Positions 1 to 9,348 of a stretch of DNA of 64,000 bases are shown here, one piece after another. The stretch lies in assembly GCF_018402495.1 (NCBI RefSeq), contig NZ_JAGYIU010000002.1:710984-774983 (forward strand). The letters are read 5' to 3'. The notes beneath the pieces are model-generated. The model was not told the origin of the DNA. It was given only the letters and a program-made list of their open reading frames with translations, and did not search any database. Position 1 is the first letter of the stretch. Every line of letters begins with the position of its first letter. This DNA is from Pseudoalteromonas sp. (lineage in GTDB: Bacteria > Pseudomonadota > Gammaproteobacteria > Enterobacterales > Alteromonadaceae). Position numbers and translations under genes: made by a program.

Positions 1-165
1 TAGAAATTAGAAATTAGAAATTAGAAGTCAGAAGTCAGAAGTCAGAAGTTAGAAGTTAGAAGTTAGAAGTTAGAAGTTAGAAGTTAGAAGTTAGAAGTTA
101 GAAGTTAGAAGTTAGAAATTAGAAGTTAGAAATTAGAAGTTAGAAGTCAGATATCAGAAGTCTTA
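1..165. repeat. Heptanucleotide tandem array (AGAAGTT and variants)
   Basis: About 23 tandem copies of a 7-base unit, mostly AGAAGTT, with AGAAATT and AGAAGTC variants at both ends. The array stops about 20 bases before the four-helix-bundle gene. The same heptad words occur inverted just after that gene (TGATTTC, TGCTATC), so the gene lies between opposed heptad arrays. The array runs off the left edge of the window. Confidence 0.95.
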
Positions 166-185
166 TTTTAATCTAGGAGATCGTA

Positions 186-530
186 ATGAACTTTGAGCAT
201 TTAGATGTATGGAAAAGATCTGTAAAACTCAGTTGTGAAATTTATAAATCTACCGCTAATTTAAAAGATTATGGGTTTAGAGATCAGTTAACTCGGTCTG
301 CGCTATCGGTTCCCAGCAATATAGCTGAGGGGGTTTGCAGAGAAAGCTTTAAAGAAAAAAGCCGCTTTATTGATATTGCACGCGCCTCACTAGGTGAAGC
401 GCGCACCCAAATCTATATTGGAGATGAAATTGGCTATTTACCAAAAGGTATAAGCCAAGTATGGGTTTTAGAAACAAAAGAGTTAGCAGCTATGCTAACT
501 AGCTTAAAAAATAGGTTCGACTCTGCTTGA
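186..530 (+). CDS. Four-helix-bundle protein (S23 / 23S-rRNA-intervening-sequence family)
   Basis: A 114-residue, all-helical small protein. The N-terminal pattern (FEHLDVWKRSVKL), the central RDQLTRSALSVPSNIAEG block and the SRFIDIARASLGEA block are characteristic of the four-helix-bundle family named after ORFs in 23S rRNA intervening sequences. That family is also related to the Avd accessory protein of diversity-generating retroelements. Its biochemical role is not settled; nucleic-acid binding is suspected. An AGGAGA ribosome site six bases before the ATG supports the start. It is an orphan: repeats on both sides, no rRNA and no reverse transcriptase nearby. The stop codon TGA is the first three bases of a TGATTTC heptad, and the last eight codons recur in a downstream tandem array. 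Confidence 0.88.
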   Translation: MNFEHLDVWKRSVKLSCEIYKSTANLKDYGFRDQLTRSALSVPSNIAEGVCRESFKEKSRFIDIARASLGEARTQIYIGDEIGYLPKGISQVWVLETKELAAMLTSLKNRFDSA

Positions 531-604
531 TTTCTGATTTCTGCTATCTGATTTCTAAAACCTGCTCTTTAACCTTTAACTATTCGCCTTTAACCTTCTT
601 TTTG
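531..604. repeat. Degenerate heptad lattice after the four-helix gene
   Basis: From the stop codon onward the sequence parses as unbroken 7-base units: TGATTTC, TGATTTC, TGCTATC, TGATTTC, TAAAACC, TGCTCTT, TAACCTT and so on. Units differ by substitutions but keep the register. Confidence 0.8.
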
Positions 605-643
605 CACCACAGAGAACACCGAGGCGCTTCGCGCTACACAGAG
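605..643. repeat. Family A palindromic repeat (ACCACAGAG...CACAGAG)
   Basis: A copy of a dispersed element running from ACCACAGAG through GAGGCGCTTCGCGC to CACAGAG. The middle is a GGCGC/GCGCT hairpin. Similar copies occur near 6085, 6246, 6408, 22894, 39087, 39409 and 39568, often facing a CTCTGTG-rich partner. Confidence 0.8.
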
Positions 644-649
644 AAAACA

Positions 650-825
650 AAACAATTAAAACACGGTGCTTAACCGTAGGCGGGAGTTTACCTCGCGCAT
701 GTTTAAGTAAAGTGCGCGGCATAAAGCCCCGCCTACAAAACAATTAAAACACGGTGCTTAACCGTAGGCGGGAGTTTACCTCGCGCATGTTTAAGTAAAG
801 TGCGCGGCATAAAGCCCCGCCTACA
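650..825. repeat. 88-bp direct tandem duplication carrying REP hairpins
   Basis: Two essentially identical 88-bp units in tandem. Each holds a GTAGGCGGGAG-TTTA-CCTCGCGC element and an inverted GCGCGGCATAAAGCCCCGCCTAC element, that is, two REP-like hairpins in opposite orientation (BIME-like). Near-identity suggests a recent duplication. Confidence 0.85.
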
Positions 826-840
826 AAATAATTAAAACGC

Positions 841-967
841 GGTGGTTTCCCCGCAACCCGAAGCCCGTCGCCCGCAACCCTTCACCTTTAACCCTTCCCC
901 TTTCACCTTTAACCTTTATATTTAATCACTTCCTCTGTGCACTCTGTGACCTCTGTGGTAAATAAAA
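841..967. repeat. Mosaic of CC-phased heptads and a CTCTGTG repeat
   Basis: Parses in 7-base register as CCCGCAA, CCCGAAG, CCCGTCG, CCCGCAA, CCCTTCA, CCTTTAA and so on. It is followed by the CTCTGTG triplet element (three CTCTGTG words at 9-base spacing) and GGTAAATAAAAT. Confidence 0.75.
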
Positions 968-1462
968 TAACTTAAAAAATAGGTTCGACTCTGCTTGATT
1001 TCTGATTTCTACTATCTGATTTCTAAAACCTGCTCTTTAACCTTCACCCTTTAACCTTTATATTTAATCACTTCCTCTGTGACCTCTGTGGTAAATAAAA
1101 TAGCTTAAAAAATAGGTTCGACTCTGCTTGATTTCTGATTTCTGCTATCTGATTTCTAAAACCTGCTCTTTTACCTTCACCCTTTAACCTTTATATTTAA
1201 TCACTTCCTCTGTGCACTCTGTGACCTCTGTGGTAAATAAAATAACTTAAAAAATAGGTTCGACTCTGCTTGATTTCTGATTTCTACTATCTGATTTCTA
1301 AAACCTGCTCTTTCACCCTTAACCTTTCACCTTTAACCTTTATATTTAATCACTTACTCTGTGACCTCTGTGGTAAATAAAATAACTTAAAAAATAGGTT
1401 CGACTCTGCTTGATTTCTGATTTCTACTATCTGATTTCTAAAACCTGCTCTTTCCCCTTTCC
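968..1462. repeat. Four tandem ~140-bp units containing the four-helix gene's 3' end
   Basis: Units start at about 971, 1104, 1246 and 1386 (spacings 133, 142 and 140). Each begins with the last 28 bases of the four-helix-bundle coding sequence (CTTAAAAAATAGGTTCGACT onward), then the TGATTTC heptads, CCTTTAA-type heptads and a CTCTGTG element ending in GGTAAATAAAAT. The first instance is the real gene end at 503, so the gene terminus has been swept into a growing tandem array. Confidence 0.9.
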
Positions 1463-1470
1463 CCAAAACG

Positions 1471-1497
1471 AAAAAAAGCCGCATAAATGCGGCTTTT
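1471..1497 (-). terminator. Rho-independent terminator of the lipoprotein gene
   Basis: Hairpin AAAAGCCGCAT/ATGCGGCTTTT, with seven A on the plus strand giving a U-run on the leftward transcript. It lies 33 bases past the lipoprotein stop codon. Confidence 0.85.
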
Positions 1498-1529
1498 AGG
1501 CTTAATCCCCAATAGGAACTAACAAAATA

Positions 1530-3101
1530 TTAGTTACCGCCAGTACCACCGGTACCGCCAGTAGTTGTATCACACTCTAAAGATTCAGTGCGAGTTTCGT
1601 TCTCACCGTCAGCTGTTACAGTAAATGTTGCATCAGCAATTGACTCTAAAGTACCTGTGTACTTAACATTTACAGTGTAAGTTTCGCCGTCAACCATGTT
1701 GTCTAATGCATAGTTACCAGCGCCATCGCCTTTAGCGATACGAGATGACTTACCAGCACGGTTGTATTTAACTAACGCGCCAGATGCACCAACAGAAACA
1801 TCAGTATCGTTACTACACTGAGCAACAATAGCTAAAGACTCTGATTGGTAAGTAACTTCAGGTGCTGATAGAGCAACATTTACGTCACCACAAATTGCAA
1901 CTTCACTTTCTGAATCAAACCAAACGTTACCTTCAAGGTCACGCATACGAACACGAGTTTGAGCTGTATCACTAATACCAATAAACGAAACTAAAGCAGT
2001 AGGTAAAGTTAGGTTTTCTTTTACGCCTGAAAGTGTACGGTCAACATCACTTGAGCTAATACGTAGGTTTAAACCAGACGCAGGTATTGCATCGGTGTCA
2101 CCAGATAGTAAAAAGCGAACTGGCGTACTACATACGTCCGACTCAGTCGTGGCAGCAAAAAACGTTAAGTGGTCAGTTGTAAAGCTACCAGTAGTACCAG
2201 TAACTGTTACGTTTTGATCTTCAGCAGTCCAAACACCTGTGTCTTCATTTTGTGAAGAAAGGCCTAAAGAAGCAGGAGAACCCGCTTTAACAGCCATTTC
2301 TACATTAATAGGGCTAGAGAATTTCTTAACTTTAACACCATTTTCGTTAACCATTTCAACACTTGCTACACCTGATGGTGAAAGCACTTTTGTTGAATCA
2401 GCACTATTTAAACCTTGTGGCACAATAGAAGCTGCAGCAGCAGAACCAGGCTTAGCTGTAACTACTTTAACGCTAACAGAACCCGTTACCGGCGCGCCGT
2501 TTGCATCTTGTAATACTGTGTTTGCAGGGATCACAACTTTAGAAGTTGCACCGTCGTTGTTATCAACGTCAACTTCAATTGGAGTGTCGCTTGTACCGTC
2601 TTCGCCAATAGTAGCTTCAACTGGGTCAGCTACAGCTAAATCAGCAGTGCTTGCAGAAGTTAAGCCTAGCTCAACCGATACATCACCGTCTTCAATACCT
2701 GCTAAGTCAACAACAAAAGATTTTGATACATAGCCTTCAGATGTAACAACAGCTGTTACTTGGCTTAGGTCTGCACCGTCTTTCAGTTGAAAAACAAAGC
2801 TACCGTCTTCAGAATCGATTGTTGCAGTTACATTACCATCAATGTCAACAATATTTTCAGACGCTACGCCGGCTTCAAAAAATGTAACCGTTGCAGAAAG
2901 CGCATCTGCATTTTCTAAATCGACTACGTTACCGTAAACTACAGCGCTAATTTCTGCAGGTGCTTCAGGTGGAACTACTACAACCGGTGGCGGCGGCGGT
3001 GGTGGTGTTACTTTATTATCGTCGTCATCGCTTAAACAGCCAGTAAGAACGAACGTTGATGCTACAGACAGGGCTAATAGCGATTTTTTGTTAGTTAACA
3101 T
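1530..3101 (-). CDS. Putative surface lipoprotein, proline-rich linker
   Basis: A 523-residue lipoprotein of unknown function. The start at 3101 (MLTNKKSLLALSV) gives a classic lipoprotein signal with lipobox LTGC; AAGGA eight bases upstream supports this start over one 14 codons earlier. After the lipidated Cys come an acidic SDDDD stretch (residues after Cys compatible with outer-membrane sorting), seven prolines and a valine/proline linker, then beta-rich domains with many Asp, Thr and Ser. The C-terminus is TGGTGGTGGN after a Cys-containing segment. Beta-sandwich repeats of a carboxypeptidase-regulatory or Ig-like kind are likely, but I do not recognise a named family. It lies downstream of the YjbH-like gene in the same direction. 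Confidence 0.8.
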   Translation of the reverse strand: MLTNKKSLLALSVASTFVLTGCLSDDDDNKVTPPPPPPPVVVVPPEAPAEISAVVYGNVVDLENADALSATVTFFEAGVASENIVDIDGNVTATIDSEDGSFVFQLKDGADLSQVTAVVTSEGYVSKSFVVDLAGIEDGDVSVELGLTSASTADLAVADPVEATIGEDGTSDTPIEVDVDNNDGATSKVVIPANTVLQDANGAPVTGSVSVKVVTAKPGSAAAASIVPQGLNSADSTKVLSPSGVASVEMVNENGVKVKKFSSPINVEMAVKAGSPASLGLSSQNEDTGVWTAEDQNVTVTGTTGSFTTDHLTFFAATTESDVCSTPVRFLLSGDTDAIPASGLNLRISSSDVDRTLSGVKENLTLPTALVSFIGISDTAQTRVRMRDLEGNVWFDSESEVAICGDVNVALSAPEVTYQSESLAIVAQCSNDTDVSVGASGALVKYNRAGKSSRIAKGDGAGNYALDNMVDGETYTVNVKYTGTLESIADATFTVTADGENETRTESLECDTTTGGTGGTGGN

Positions 3102-3329
3102 AGGGAGTCCTTTTATTCCTTTATATAAACAATCAATAAACAAGGTTTTTTACTCGTTAATATAGTAGCGCATACTTTAAAAAAGTATAGTTATAACGCA
3201 ACAAAAAGGGCAAAAAACCAACATTTTTTAATTAGGCGCATAAAGCGCCAAACAGTTAATTTGTTATTATCATATAGACTAACTGGTAACTTGTACAATA
3301 GTTAGGCTAAAAAATTGTTACCGAAATTG

Positions 3330-5504
3330 TTATCGGTAAGTTAAGTACACTTCTTTTAGTCGGGCTAAGTTAGCGTAAATATAATCGCTAGACGCACGCC
3401 CCTGATTTAACAGTAAATTATCTAAATTTACCGCTGTACCTGGGGTATACCCTTGGTTAAATACCAAACGATTATGCGACTCACCAATTTGCGAGCTTAT
3501 GCTATGCCTGTACTCGCTAGTACCGGTTACTTGCCCGTAGCGAGTAACCGCCATATCTTTACGCGGCGTTAGCGGAATACTAATACTGGCACCAGCTTTT
3601 TGGGCGTCGGTATTTTCATAAAATAACCCAATGTAGCTGTCGCCAAACCAAAAACGGCTTTCTAACTTAACGCCGCTGTCGCCGTAAAAGTAGTTACCCA
3701 CTTGGGCGTGCAGGGTCATATTTTGTTCAACCCAATTATATTGATACGAAAGGGCTTGGTATTCTTCGCTGCCTAGGTAGTCTTGGTATTCAAAATAACC
3801 TAACTTGGCACTTACTTTATGGCGGCCTTGCTTGCTTAACCACGCGGTTTCGTTGGTTATGCCCTCAAAGTCGTAATATTCTTTAAAAAAGCCCACTTGT
3901 GTTTGGTTATAAAAACCAAACGGCAATTTAAAGGTTTGATGCACAGCCGCGCGTGTTATGCCGGTTTCTTTTCTGTAGTTATGATACGGTTTGTTTTTGT
4001 CGTAATCGTCGCTATTGGCCAGGTGCACTTGGCCGCTTACTATAACCCCGCCGCCTTGCCATAAAGGCACCTCTAAATCGGCTTTTAGCGCTAACGAGTA
4101 ATCGTATACACCTATTTCTGTAGCATAGGTATTACTAATAGTGGGGCTTAAAGTTAAACGCGGTTTAAAATAAGGTGAGTTAGCATAGGTTGCGCCAATC
4201 CAGGTAAGCCCACCGGGTGGGGTTACTGCATTTTGTGTTATGGCTAAATCGGGGGTAATACCATTAACAATAAATTCGCGGTAGTTATCTACCTCGCCCT
4301 GTAAGGTAAACAGCGCAATATTGTATTTATTTAACTGAATATGAAACCCAGCCTGTTGCTCGGTAATTATTTCGCTTACTCGGCCTAATACTAACCCTAA
4401 CGCGTCTATGTCGTTACGGTTAAAGGTGGCGTTTTCAAATTCAATGTATATTTGCTTGTCAACGCTGTAAGCCACGGCTATGTTTTCAAAGCCGTCTTTA
4501 GCTAGTTGTGTTTTTAATGCTAAGGCTTGTTTGTTAAGCGTAGGCTCGCTATAGGTAACACCTAAAGGCGCTGAATGTACACCGCTGCGCGAAACATCGG
4601 CTTGCGTGGTGGTGTGTTTGTTAGCCGTATTATTAGCACGCTTTACCGCTGCGTTTGCCGTACTAGGCGTTGGCGCATTAGCTGTTGCGTGCTGTTTTAA
4701 ACTGGTTTTAGCCGGTAACGCCGCGGTAGTGTGTGTTGGCGCGGGAGCCGGTTGTGGGTAATTAACTTGGTTACTTAAAGGCAGGGTAAAATTAACCCCC
4801 CAATAATTGCTTTCATCCTCAGAAAAATCAGTACTACTATAAAAACGGCTGGTAAAGGTAAGCTCACCAATATCGTAAAGCCACTTTTTAGGCACTGTAA
4901 TACGCGCAGCGGCGTTTACAGCCTCGGCGTCGTACTCGGTTAATAGGCTAAACCACTCAAGTGGCTGCCACTCTACCCCTGCAAACACCCCATCCATTTG
5001 CCCCATGCGGCGGTCGGTTGAGCCCACCCCGCCACTAAACCTAAAATCCCATAACTCTTTTGATGCAACCGCATAAAAAGTTTTATAGTTATTGGCCGCG
5101 CCTTCAAAGTCTCTTGCACCTATGGCAAAACTAAACCAGTCTTGAGGGATATACGGTACTTGGTACTTAATATTAAACGATAAATCTCGAGTTTGCCCAC
5201 GGCCCGCAGAGTGAAACATATTGTCGTGCATGGTGTTAGATGCCACAAACCCACCTACCTCAAGCCCTTTTAACAACCCCGCCGAAAAAGCAAAGTTGTG
5301 GCCATCCATGTATTTTTGCCCACGAAAATCAAGCTGGTTATTGTAACCAATATCAATGGTGCCTTTATTTAAAACATGTGCATTAGGGGTATTAATTAAG
5401 CCAGTGTAACCAGTAAACGATTGATACGTTTTAATATCGCTGGCAACAACAGGTAAGCTCAATGCCGCAGCACAGCTTAAAAACAAAGTATTAAATTTAG
5501 GCAT
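3330..5504 (-). CDS. yjbH: YjbH-type outer membrane protein for exopolysaccharide
   Basis: A 724-residue protein with a cleavable signal peptide (cut near VVASD). The segment SFTGYTGLINTPNAHVLNKGTI and the following Tyr/Phe-rich beta strands match the YjbH family of predicted outer-membrane proteins linked to exopolysaccharide secretion. An Ala/Thr/Lys-rich insertion at about residues 250-320 separates an N-terminal beta domain from a second beta-barrel-like half ending in many aromatic strands. E. coli relatives sit in yjbEFGH and gfc operons; here it stands alone with a lipoprotein downstream and ugd upstream beyond a repeat island. A role in capsule or EPS export is inferred from family and neighbourhood. 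Confidence 0.8.
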   Translation of the reverse strand: MPKFNTLFLSCAAALSLPVVASDIKTYQSFTGYTGLINTPNAHVLNKGTIDIGYNNQLDFRGQKYMDGHNFAFSAGLLKGLEVGGFVASNTMHDNMFHSAGRGQTRDLSFNIKYQVPYIPQDWFSFAIGARDFEGAANNYKTFYAVASKELWDFRFSGGVGSTDRRMGQMDGVFAGVEWQPLEWFSLLTEYDAEAVNAAARITVPKKWLYDIGELTFTSRFYSSTDFSEDESNYWGVNFTLPLSNQVNYPQPAPAPTHTTAALPAKTSLKQHATANAPTPSTANAAVKRANNTANKHTTTQADVSRSGVHSAPLGVTYSEPTLNKQALALKTQLAKDGFENIAVAYSVDKQIYIEFENATFNRNDIDALGLVLGRVSEIITEQQAGFHIQLNKYNIALFTLQGEVDNYREFIVNGITPDLAITQNAVTPPGGLTWIGATYANSPYFKPRLTLSPTISNTYATEIGVYDYSLALKADLEVPLWQGGGVIVSGQVHLANSDDYDKNKPYHNYRKETGITRAAVHQTFKLPFGFYNQTQVGFFKEYYDFEGITNETAWLSKQGRHKVSAKLGYFEYQDYLGSEEYQALSYQYNWVEQNMTLHAQVGNYFYGDSGVKLESRFWFGDSYIGLFYENTDAQKAGASISIPLTPRKDMAVTRYGQVTGTSEYRHSISSQIGESHNRLVFNQGYTPGTAVNLDNLLLNQGRASSDYIYANLARLKEVYLTYR

Positions 5505-5542
5505 AGGTGAGTCCGGGTTAAAATTATAAAATCCATCAATTT

Positions 5543-5637
5543 CTGGGTTCTAGGTTCTAGGTTCTAGGTTCTAGGTTCTAGGTTCTAGGTTCTAGGTTCT
5601 AGGTTCTAGGTTCTAGGTTCTAGGTTCTAGGTTCTAG
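5543..5637. repeat. Perfect TAGGTTC heptad array, about 13 copies
   Basis: Uninterrupted TAGGTTC units beginning about 40 bases upstream of the yjbH start codon, in a position likely to be within its promoter or leader. Confidence 0.97.
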
Positions 5638-5679
5638 CGCAAAGTTTAAAGGGGAAAGGTCAAAGTTACAAGAATTTAG

Positions 5680-5971
5680 AATTTAGGTTTGTAGCAGCGG
5701 GTTTACCCCGCGTCAAAATTACCCGTAGGCGGGAGTTTACCTCGCGTATGTTTTAGAATTCAGGTTCGTAGCAGGTTTACCCCGCGTCAAAATTAACCGT
5801 AGGCGGGAGTTTACCTCGCGCATGTTTTAGAATTCAGGTTCGTAGCGGGTTTACCCCGCGTCAAAATTACCCGTAGGCGGGAGTTTACCTCGCGCATGTT
5901 TTAGAATTTAGGTTCGTAGCGGGTTTACCCCGCGTCAAAATTACCCGTAGGCGGGAGTTTACCCCGCGCAT
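5680..5971. repeat. Four tandem ~74-bp REP units
   Basis: GTAG feet recur at 5691, 5768, 5842 and 5916 (spacing 77, 74, 74). Each unit holds GTAGCAGCGGG-TTTA-CCCCGCGTC, or a slightly shortened form, followed by GTAGGCGGGAG-TTTA-CCTCGCGCA in the same orientation and a TTTTAGAATT tail. Confidence 0.88.
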
Positions 5972-6454
5972 GTTTTAGGTTTAATGTCTACCCACGCCCC
6001 GAAACCCGACGCCCGTAACCTTTGTATTTAATCACTTCCTCTGTGCACTCTGTGACCTCTGTGGTAAATAGTGTTTAATATTTTTTCACCACAGAGAACA
6101 CCGAGGCGCTTCGCGCTACACAGAGCAGAAAAGTTTTAGGTTTAATGTCTACCCGCGCCCCGAAACCCACCGCTCGTAACCTTTGCATTTAATCACTTCC
6201 TCTGTGCACTCTGTGACCTCTGTGGTAAATAGTGTTTAATATTTTTCACCACAGAGAACACCGAGGCGCTTCGCGCTACACAGAGCAGAAAAGTTTTAGG
6301 TTTAATATCTACCCGCGCCCCGAAACCCGACGCCCGTAACCTTTGTACTTAATCACTTCCTCTGTGCACTCTGTGACCTCTGTGGTAAATAGTGTTTAAT
6401 ATTTTTTTCACCACAGAAAACACCGAGGCGCTTCGCGCTACACAGAGCAGAAAA
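5972..6454. repeat. Three tandem ~160-bp units with a family A inverted pair
   Basis: Units begin at about 5972, 6132 and 6292. Each has CC-phased heptads, the CTCTGTG triplet ending in CTCTGTGGT, a short AT spacer, then the inverted partner ACCACAGAG...GAGGCGCTTCGCGC...CACAGAG. The two arms could fold into a long hairpin of about 100 bases. The stretch from 6455 to 6538 holds a REP-like GCGGCGTAAAACCCCGCC and TAGG-type heptads leading into the ugd stop codon. Confidence 0.88.
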
Positions 6455-6538
6455 GCTTACGCGGCGTAAAACCCCGCCTACGATTAACCCAAACACTATG
6501 CTTGGCTTAATCTCTACCTAGTACCTAAAGCCTATTTT

Positions 6539-7705
6539 TCAATCACTACCAAACAAATCGCGGGTGTATACTTTATCTGCTACGTCGCTTAGTTCGTCTG
6601 CCATACGGTTAGACACAATAACATCTGCTAACTGTTTAAACTCGGCAAAATCTTTCATTACGCGTGAGTTAAAAAATGCCTCGTCGGCTAAGGCCGGTTC
6701 ATAAATAACAACCTCAATGCCTTTGGCTTTAATGCGCTTCATAATTCCTTGAATTGACGAAGCTCTAAAATTATCTGAGCCGGTTTTCATTACTAAGCGG
6801 TATATACCAACCACTTTAGGGTTGCGCTTTAAAATAGAGGCGGCAATAAAGTCTTTACGTGTAGTATTTGCCTCTACAATGGCACCAATCATATTATTGG
6901 GTACATCTTTGTAGTTTGCTAATAGCTGCTTGGTGTCTTTTGGAAGGCAGTAACCGCCATAACCAAACGAAGGGTTGTTATAATGGCTACCAATTCGAGG
7001 ATCTAACCCTACGCCTTGTATAATTTGTTTGGCATTTAAGCCATGGCTTTCTGCGTAGCTATCTAGCTCGTTAAAGTAGGCAACCCGCATGGCAAGGTAA
7101 GTGTTTGAGAATAACTTAATTGCCTCAGCTTCTGTAGAATCTGTAAACAAAATATCAATATTTTCTTTTATAGCACCTTGCGCCAATAAGTTAGCAAAGG
7201 TTGATGCGCGCTCGCTTTGCTCACCCACAATAATCCGCGATGGGTATAAGTTATCGTGCAATGCTTTACCCTCGCGTAAAAACTCTGGCGAGAATAGTAT
7301 GTTACTCGTAGCAAACTTCTCTTTTACTGATTGTGTGTAACCCACAGGCACTGTTGATTTAATAACCATAGTAGCCATTGGGTTTATTTTAATTACATCG
7401 GCAATAACCGATTCAACCGAGCTGGTATTAAAATAGTTAGTTACTGGGTCGTAATCGGTAGGGGTGGCAATAATTACAAACTCAGCATTAACCAAAGCCG
7501 ACTCTTTATTAGTAGTGGCGGTAAAATTTAATGGCTTATTATGTAAAAAATCACTTATTTCAACGTCAACAATAGGTGACTGCTTGTTTTTTAATAGGGC
7601 TACTTTATTATCGTCAATATCTAACGCAACCACCTTATTGTGTTGCGCAAGCAACATAGCGTTCGACAAGCCAACATAGCCTGTACCAACTACTGTAATT
7701 TTCAT
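6539..7705 (-). CDS. ugd: UDP-glucose 6-dehydrogenase
   Basis: Oxidises UDP-glucose to UDP-glucuronate with NAD, supplying glucuronic acid for capsule. The 388 residues fit the short Ugd class. Visible features: N-terminal Rossmann motif [10 protein letters not shown]; the catalytic-cysteine block [11 protein letters not shown] near residue 250; and a C-terminal UDP-binding domain with [17 protein letters not shown]. The start is clear. It is the last gene of the leftward polysaccharide block, 55 bases after wecA. Its TGA stop is the first triplet of a heptad series (TGAAAAA, TAGGCTT, TAGGTAC, TAGGTAG on the coding strand). Confidence 0.96.
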   Translation of the reverse strand: MKITVVGTGYVGLSNAMLLAQHNKVVALDIDDNKVALLKNKQSPIVDVEISDFLHNKPLNFTATTNKESALVNAEFVIIATPTDYDPVTNYFNTSSVESVIADVIKINPMATMVIKSTVPVGYTQSVKEKFATSNILFSPEFLREGKALHDNLYPSRIIVGEQSERASTFANLLAQGAIKENIDILFTDSTEAEAIKLFSNTYLAMRVAYFNELDSYAESHGLNAKQIIQGVGLDPRIGSHYNNPSFGYGGYCLPKDTKQLLANYKDVPNNMIGAIVEANTTRKDFIAASILKRNPKVVGIYRLVMKTGSDNFRASSIQGIMKRIKAKGIEVVIYEPALADEAFFNSRVMKDFAEFKQLADVIVSNRMADELSDVADKVYTRDLFGSD

Positions 7706-7760
7706 GTTAATCCTTTAAGATTAGTCAGTATTTTAATAAAACAAATTTAATTTGCGGCAT

Positions 7761-8837
7761 TTACTTTCCTGCTGAGTATTCTTTTTCAGGCAGTGCTAAT
7801 TTTCGTCTAAAAAAGTTCATTACTGTGCAGTAATTTATAAGTATAAGTAAGTACACACCAAACAAAGTAATAAAACCATAAAACATTAAAAACTCGGGTA
7901 TTAAAAATACTTCGCCAATTATACCTACGCTAGCAAACAATGTAGCAACAAAGCATATTAAAATAAGGGTTTGTGTTGAGCTACAGCCTAGGCGCTGGCA
8001 TATGTGGTGCAAGTGCTCGCGGTCTGGCTTAAAGGGCGATTTACCTTGTTTAATACGGCGTATCATAATTGCAACCATATCCATTAAAGGCACAGCAATT
8101 AACCATAGGGCAGTCACTGGGCGAATCATTGCATTACCGGGGTTTTGGCTTGCGCCAATAAGCAACCAAATAACAGTAAAACCAATCATCATACTGCCGG
8201 CATCGCCCATAAAAACTTTACGCTCGCGTCCTGTTAGGCCAAGGTTCATAATAATATATGGCACCATACAAACTACTAACAATAAACATAAATAACTTAG
8301 GCTTTGTTCATTACGCATGCTTAATAAAATACCAATAGCACCAAAGGTAACAACCGAAAGCCCACCTAACAGCCCGTCAATACCGTCAACCATGTTAAAT
8401 GCGTTAATACAGCCAATAACAGCAAATACTGTTATTACTACGCCAAACAGCCCTAGCTCTATAACACCAAACCCAAACAGGTTGCCTAGCGTGTGTAGTT
8501 CAGCATTTGCAAAGTAAATCATAGCAACAGAAATTAACGCCTGAACTAACATGCGTATTTTTACGCTTAAATCAAAGCGATCGTCCAAAGCACCAACAGC
8601 TGTTAACCCACAAATACAGAGCATGTATAAATTAGCATGGTTAATCATGTTAGGGTGCGTATAAATATAATTAACTATAGTTATACAAATTGCCACACCA
8701 CCTACTAATGGCACATTACCCGTATGCATTTTTCGGCCCGACGGCTTATCTACAAGGCCCACCCTACGAGCAACCTTACGCATTAAGAATAAAATTGCAA
8801 AGGCTATAAAAAAGGTGAGGAATAAATCTATAAACAT
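7761..8837 (-). CDS. wecA: Undecaprenyl-phosphate GlcNAc-1-phosphate transferase
   Basis: An inner-membrane initiating sugar-phosphate transferase that loads HexNAc-1-P onto undecaprenyl phosphate and starts O-antigen or capsule repeat units. The 358 residues have about ten hydrophobic segments. Family motifs visible: VDKPSGRKMHTGNVPLVGG, the NMVDGIDGL aspartate motif, FMGDAGSMMIGF, and the histidine loop DREHLHHICQRLG. It lies between wbuC and ugd. As the only initiating transferase seen in the window, it probably primes the unit containing L-FucNAc. Confidence 0.93.
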   Translation of the reverse strand: MFIDLFLTFFIAFAILFLMRKVARRVGLVDKPSGRKMHTGNVPLVGGVAICITIVNYIYTHPNMINHANLYMLCICGLTAVGALDDRFDLSVKIRMLVQALISVAMIYFANAELHTLGNLFGFGVIELGLFGVVITVFAVIGCINAFNMVDGIDGLLGGLSVVTFGAIGILLSMRNEQSLSYLCLLLVVCMVPYIIMNLGLTGRERKVFMGDAGSMMIGFTVIWLLIGASQNPGNAMIRPVTALWLIAVPLMDMVAIMIRRIKQGKSPFKPDREHLHHICQRLGCSSTQTLILICFVATLFASVGIIGEVFLIPEFLMFYGFITLFGVYLLILINYCTVMNFFRRKLALPEKEYSAGK

Positions 8838-8940
8838 AGTAGTTCCATTAGTAAATTTAATATTTTAATCCATAAGAGCGTTGTTAAAAAATAGCTATTT
8901 CTAGCACTAAATAAGTAACACTAAAATAAAGAATAATAGT

Positions 8941-9348
8941 TTAATCGTTTTTTAATAGCGTTTTTGCATACTCTTCAATAAAAGGGCCTTCTTTTATTTC
9001 TAACATTAGCGCCTTATCTGATATACATTCTACACTGTGTATATCACCCGGTTTAAATTCAATACATTGTGTATCTTGTGCATCTCCAACTAAAAAAGAC
9101 CTTATTACAGAGCCATCTTTATTATGTAGTGCTACTTTTAATACTCCACTTTGTACAATAAACATTTCCCATTGATGCGCTAATGCATGGTAATGTGGCT
9201 CTACATAACTGTCTTTCAGTAGGGCTATGTATAATCTTTGTACTTTATCATCAAAGCTAGTATGTAAGTTTAAGTGAGCTCTTTTTCTTGATGATTTGCT
9301 GGCCTCGTTAAACAAAAGCCCTAAATCACGCTGAGTGATTTTCCTCAT
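8941..9348 (-). CDS. wbuC: WbuC-family cupin protein
   Basis: A 135-residue cupin-fold protein. HYHALAHQWEMFIVQSG and GDIHSVECI supply the usual metal-binding histidines and glutamate. WbuC homologues travel with wbuB and the L-FucNAc genes in O-antigen clusters; their reaction is not established. The start at 9348 is chosen because AAGGA lies at good spacing, whereas an ATG six bases upstream would touch it. The 5' end overlaps the wbuB stop, so the two are probably translationally coupled. Confidence 0.87.
   Translation of the reverse strand: MRKITQRDLGLLFNEASKSSRKRAHLNLHTSFDDKVQRLYIALLKDSYVEPHYHALAHQWEMFIVQSGVLKVALHNKDGSVIRSFLVGDAQDTQCIEFKPGDIHSVECISDKALMLEIKEGPFIEEYAKTLLKND

Noticed and set aside
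1..165. CRISPR array
   Set aside because: Units are 7 bases with no spacers; none of the tandem arrays has the 25-40-base repeat plus unique spacer pattern, and no cas gene is present.
186..530. Diversity-generating retroelement (Avd-like protein)
   Set aside because: The small protein belongs to the wider four-helix family, but there is no reverse transcriptase, template repeat or variable target gene near it.
2239..2733. 164-codon rightward frame
   Set aside because: Antisense to the lipoprotein gene; low-complexity Ser/Thr/Leu translation of its Asp/Ala/Val codons.
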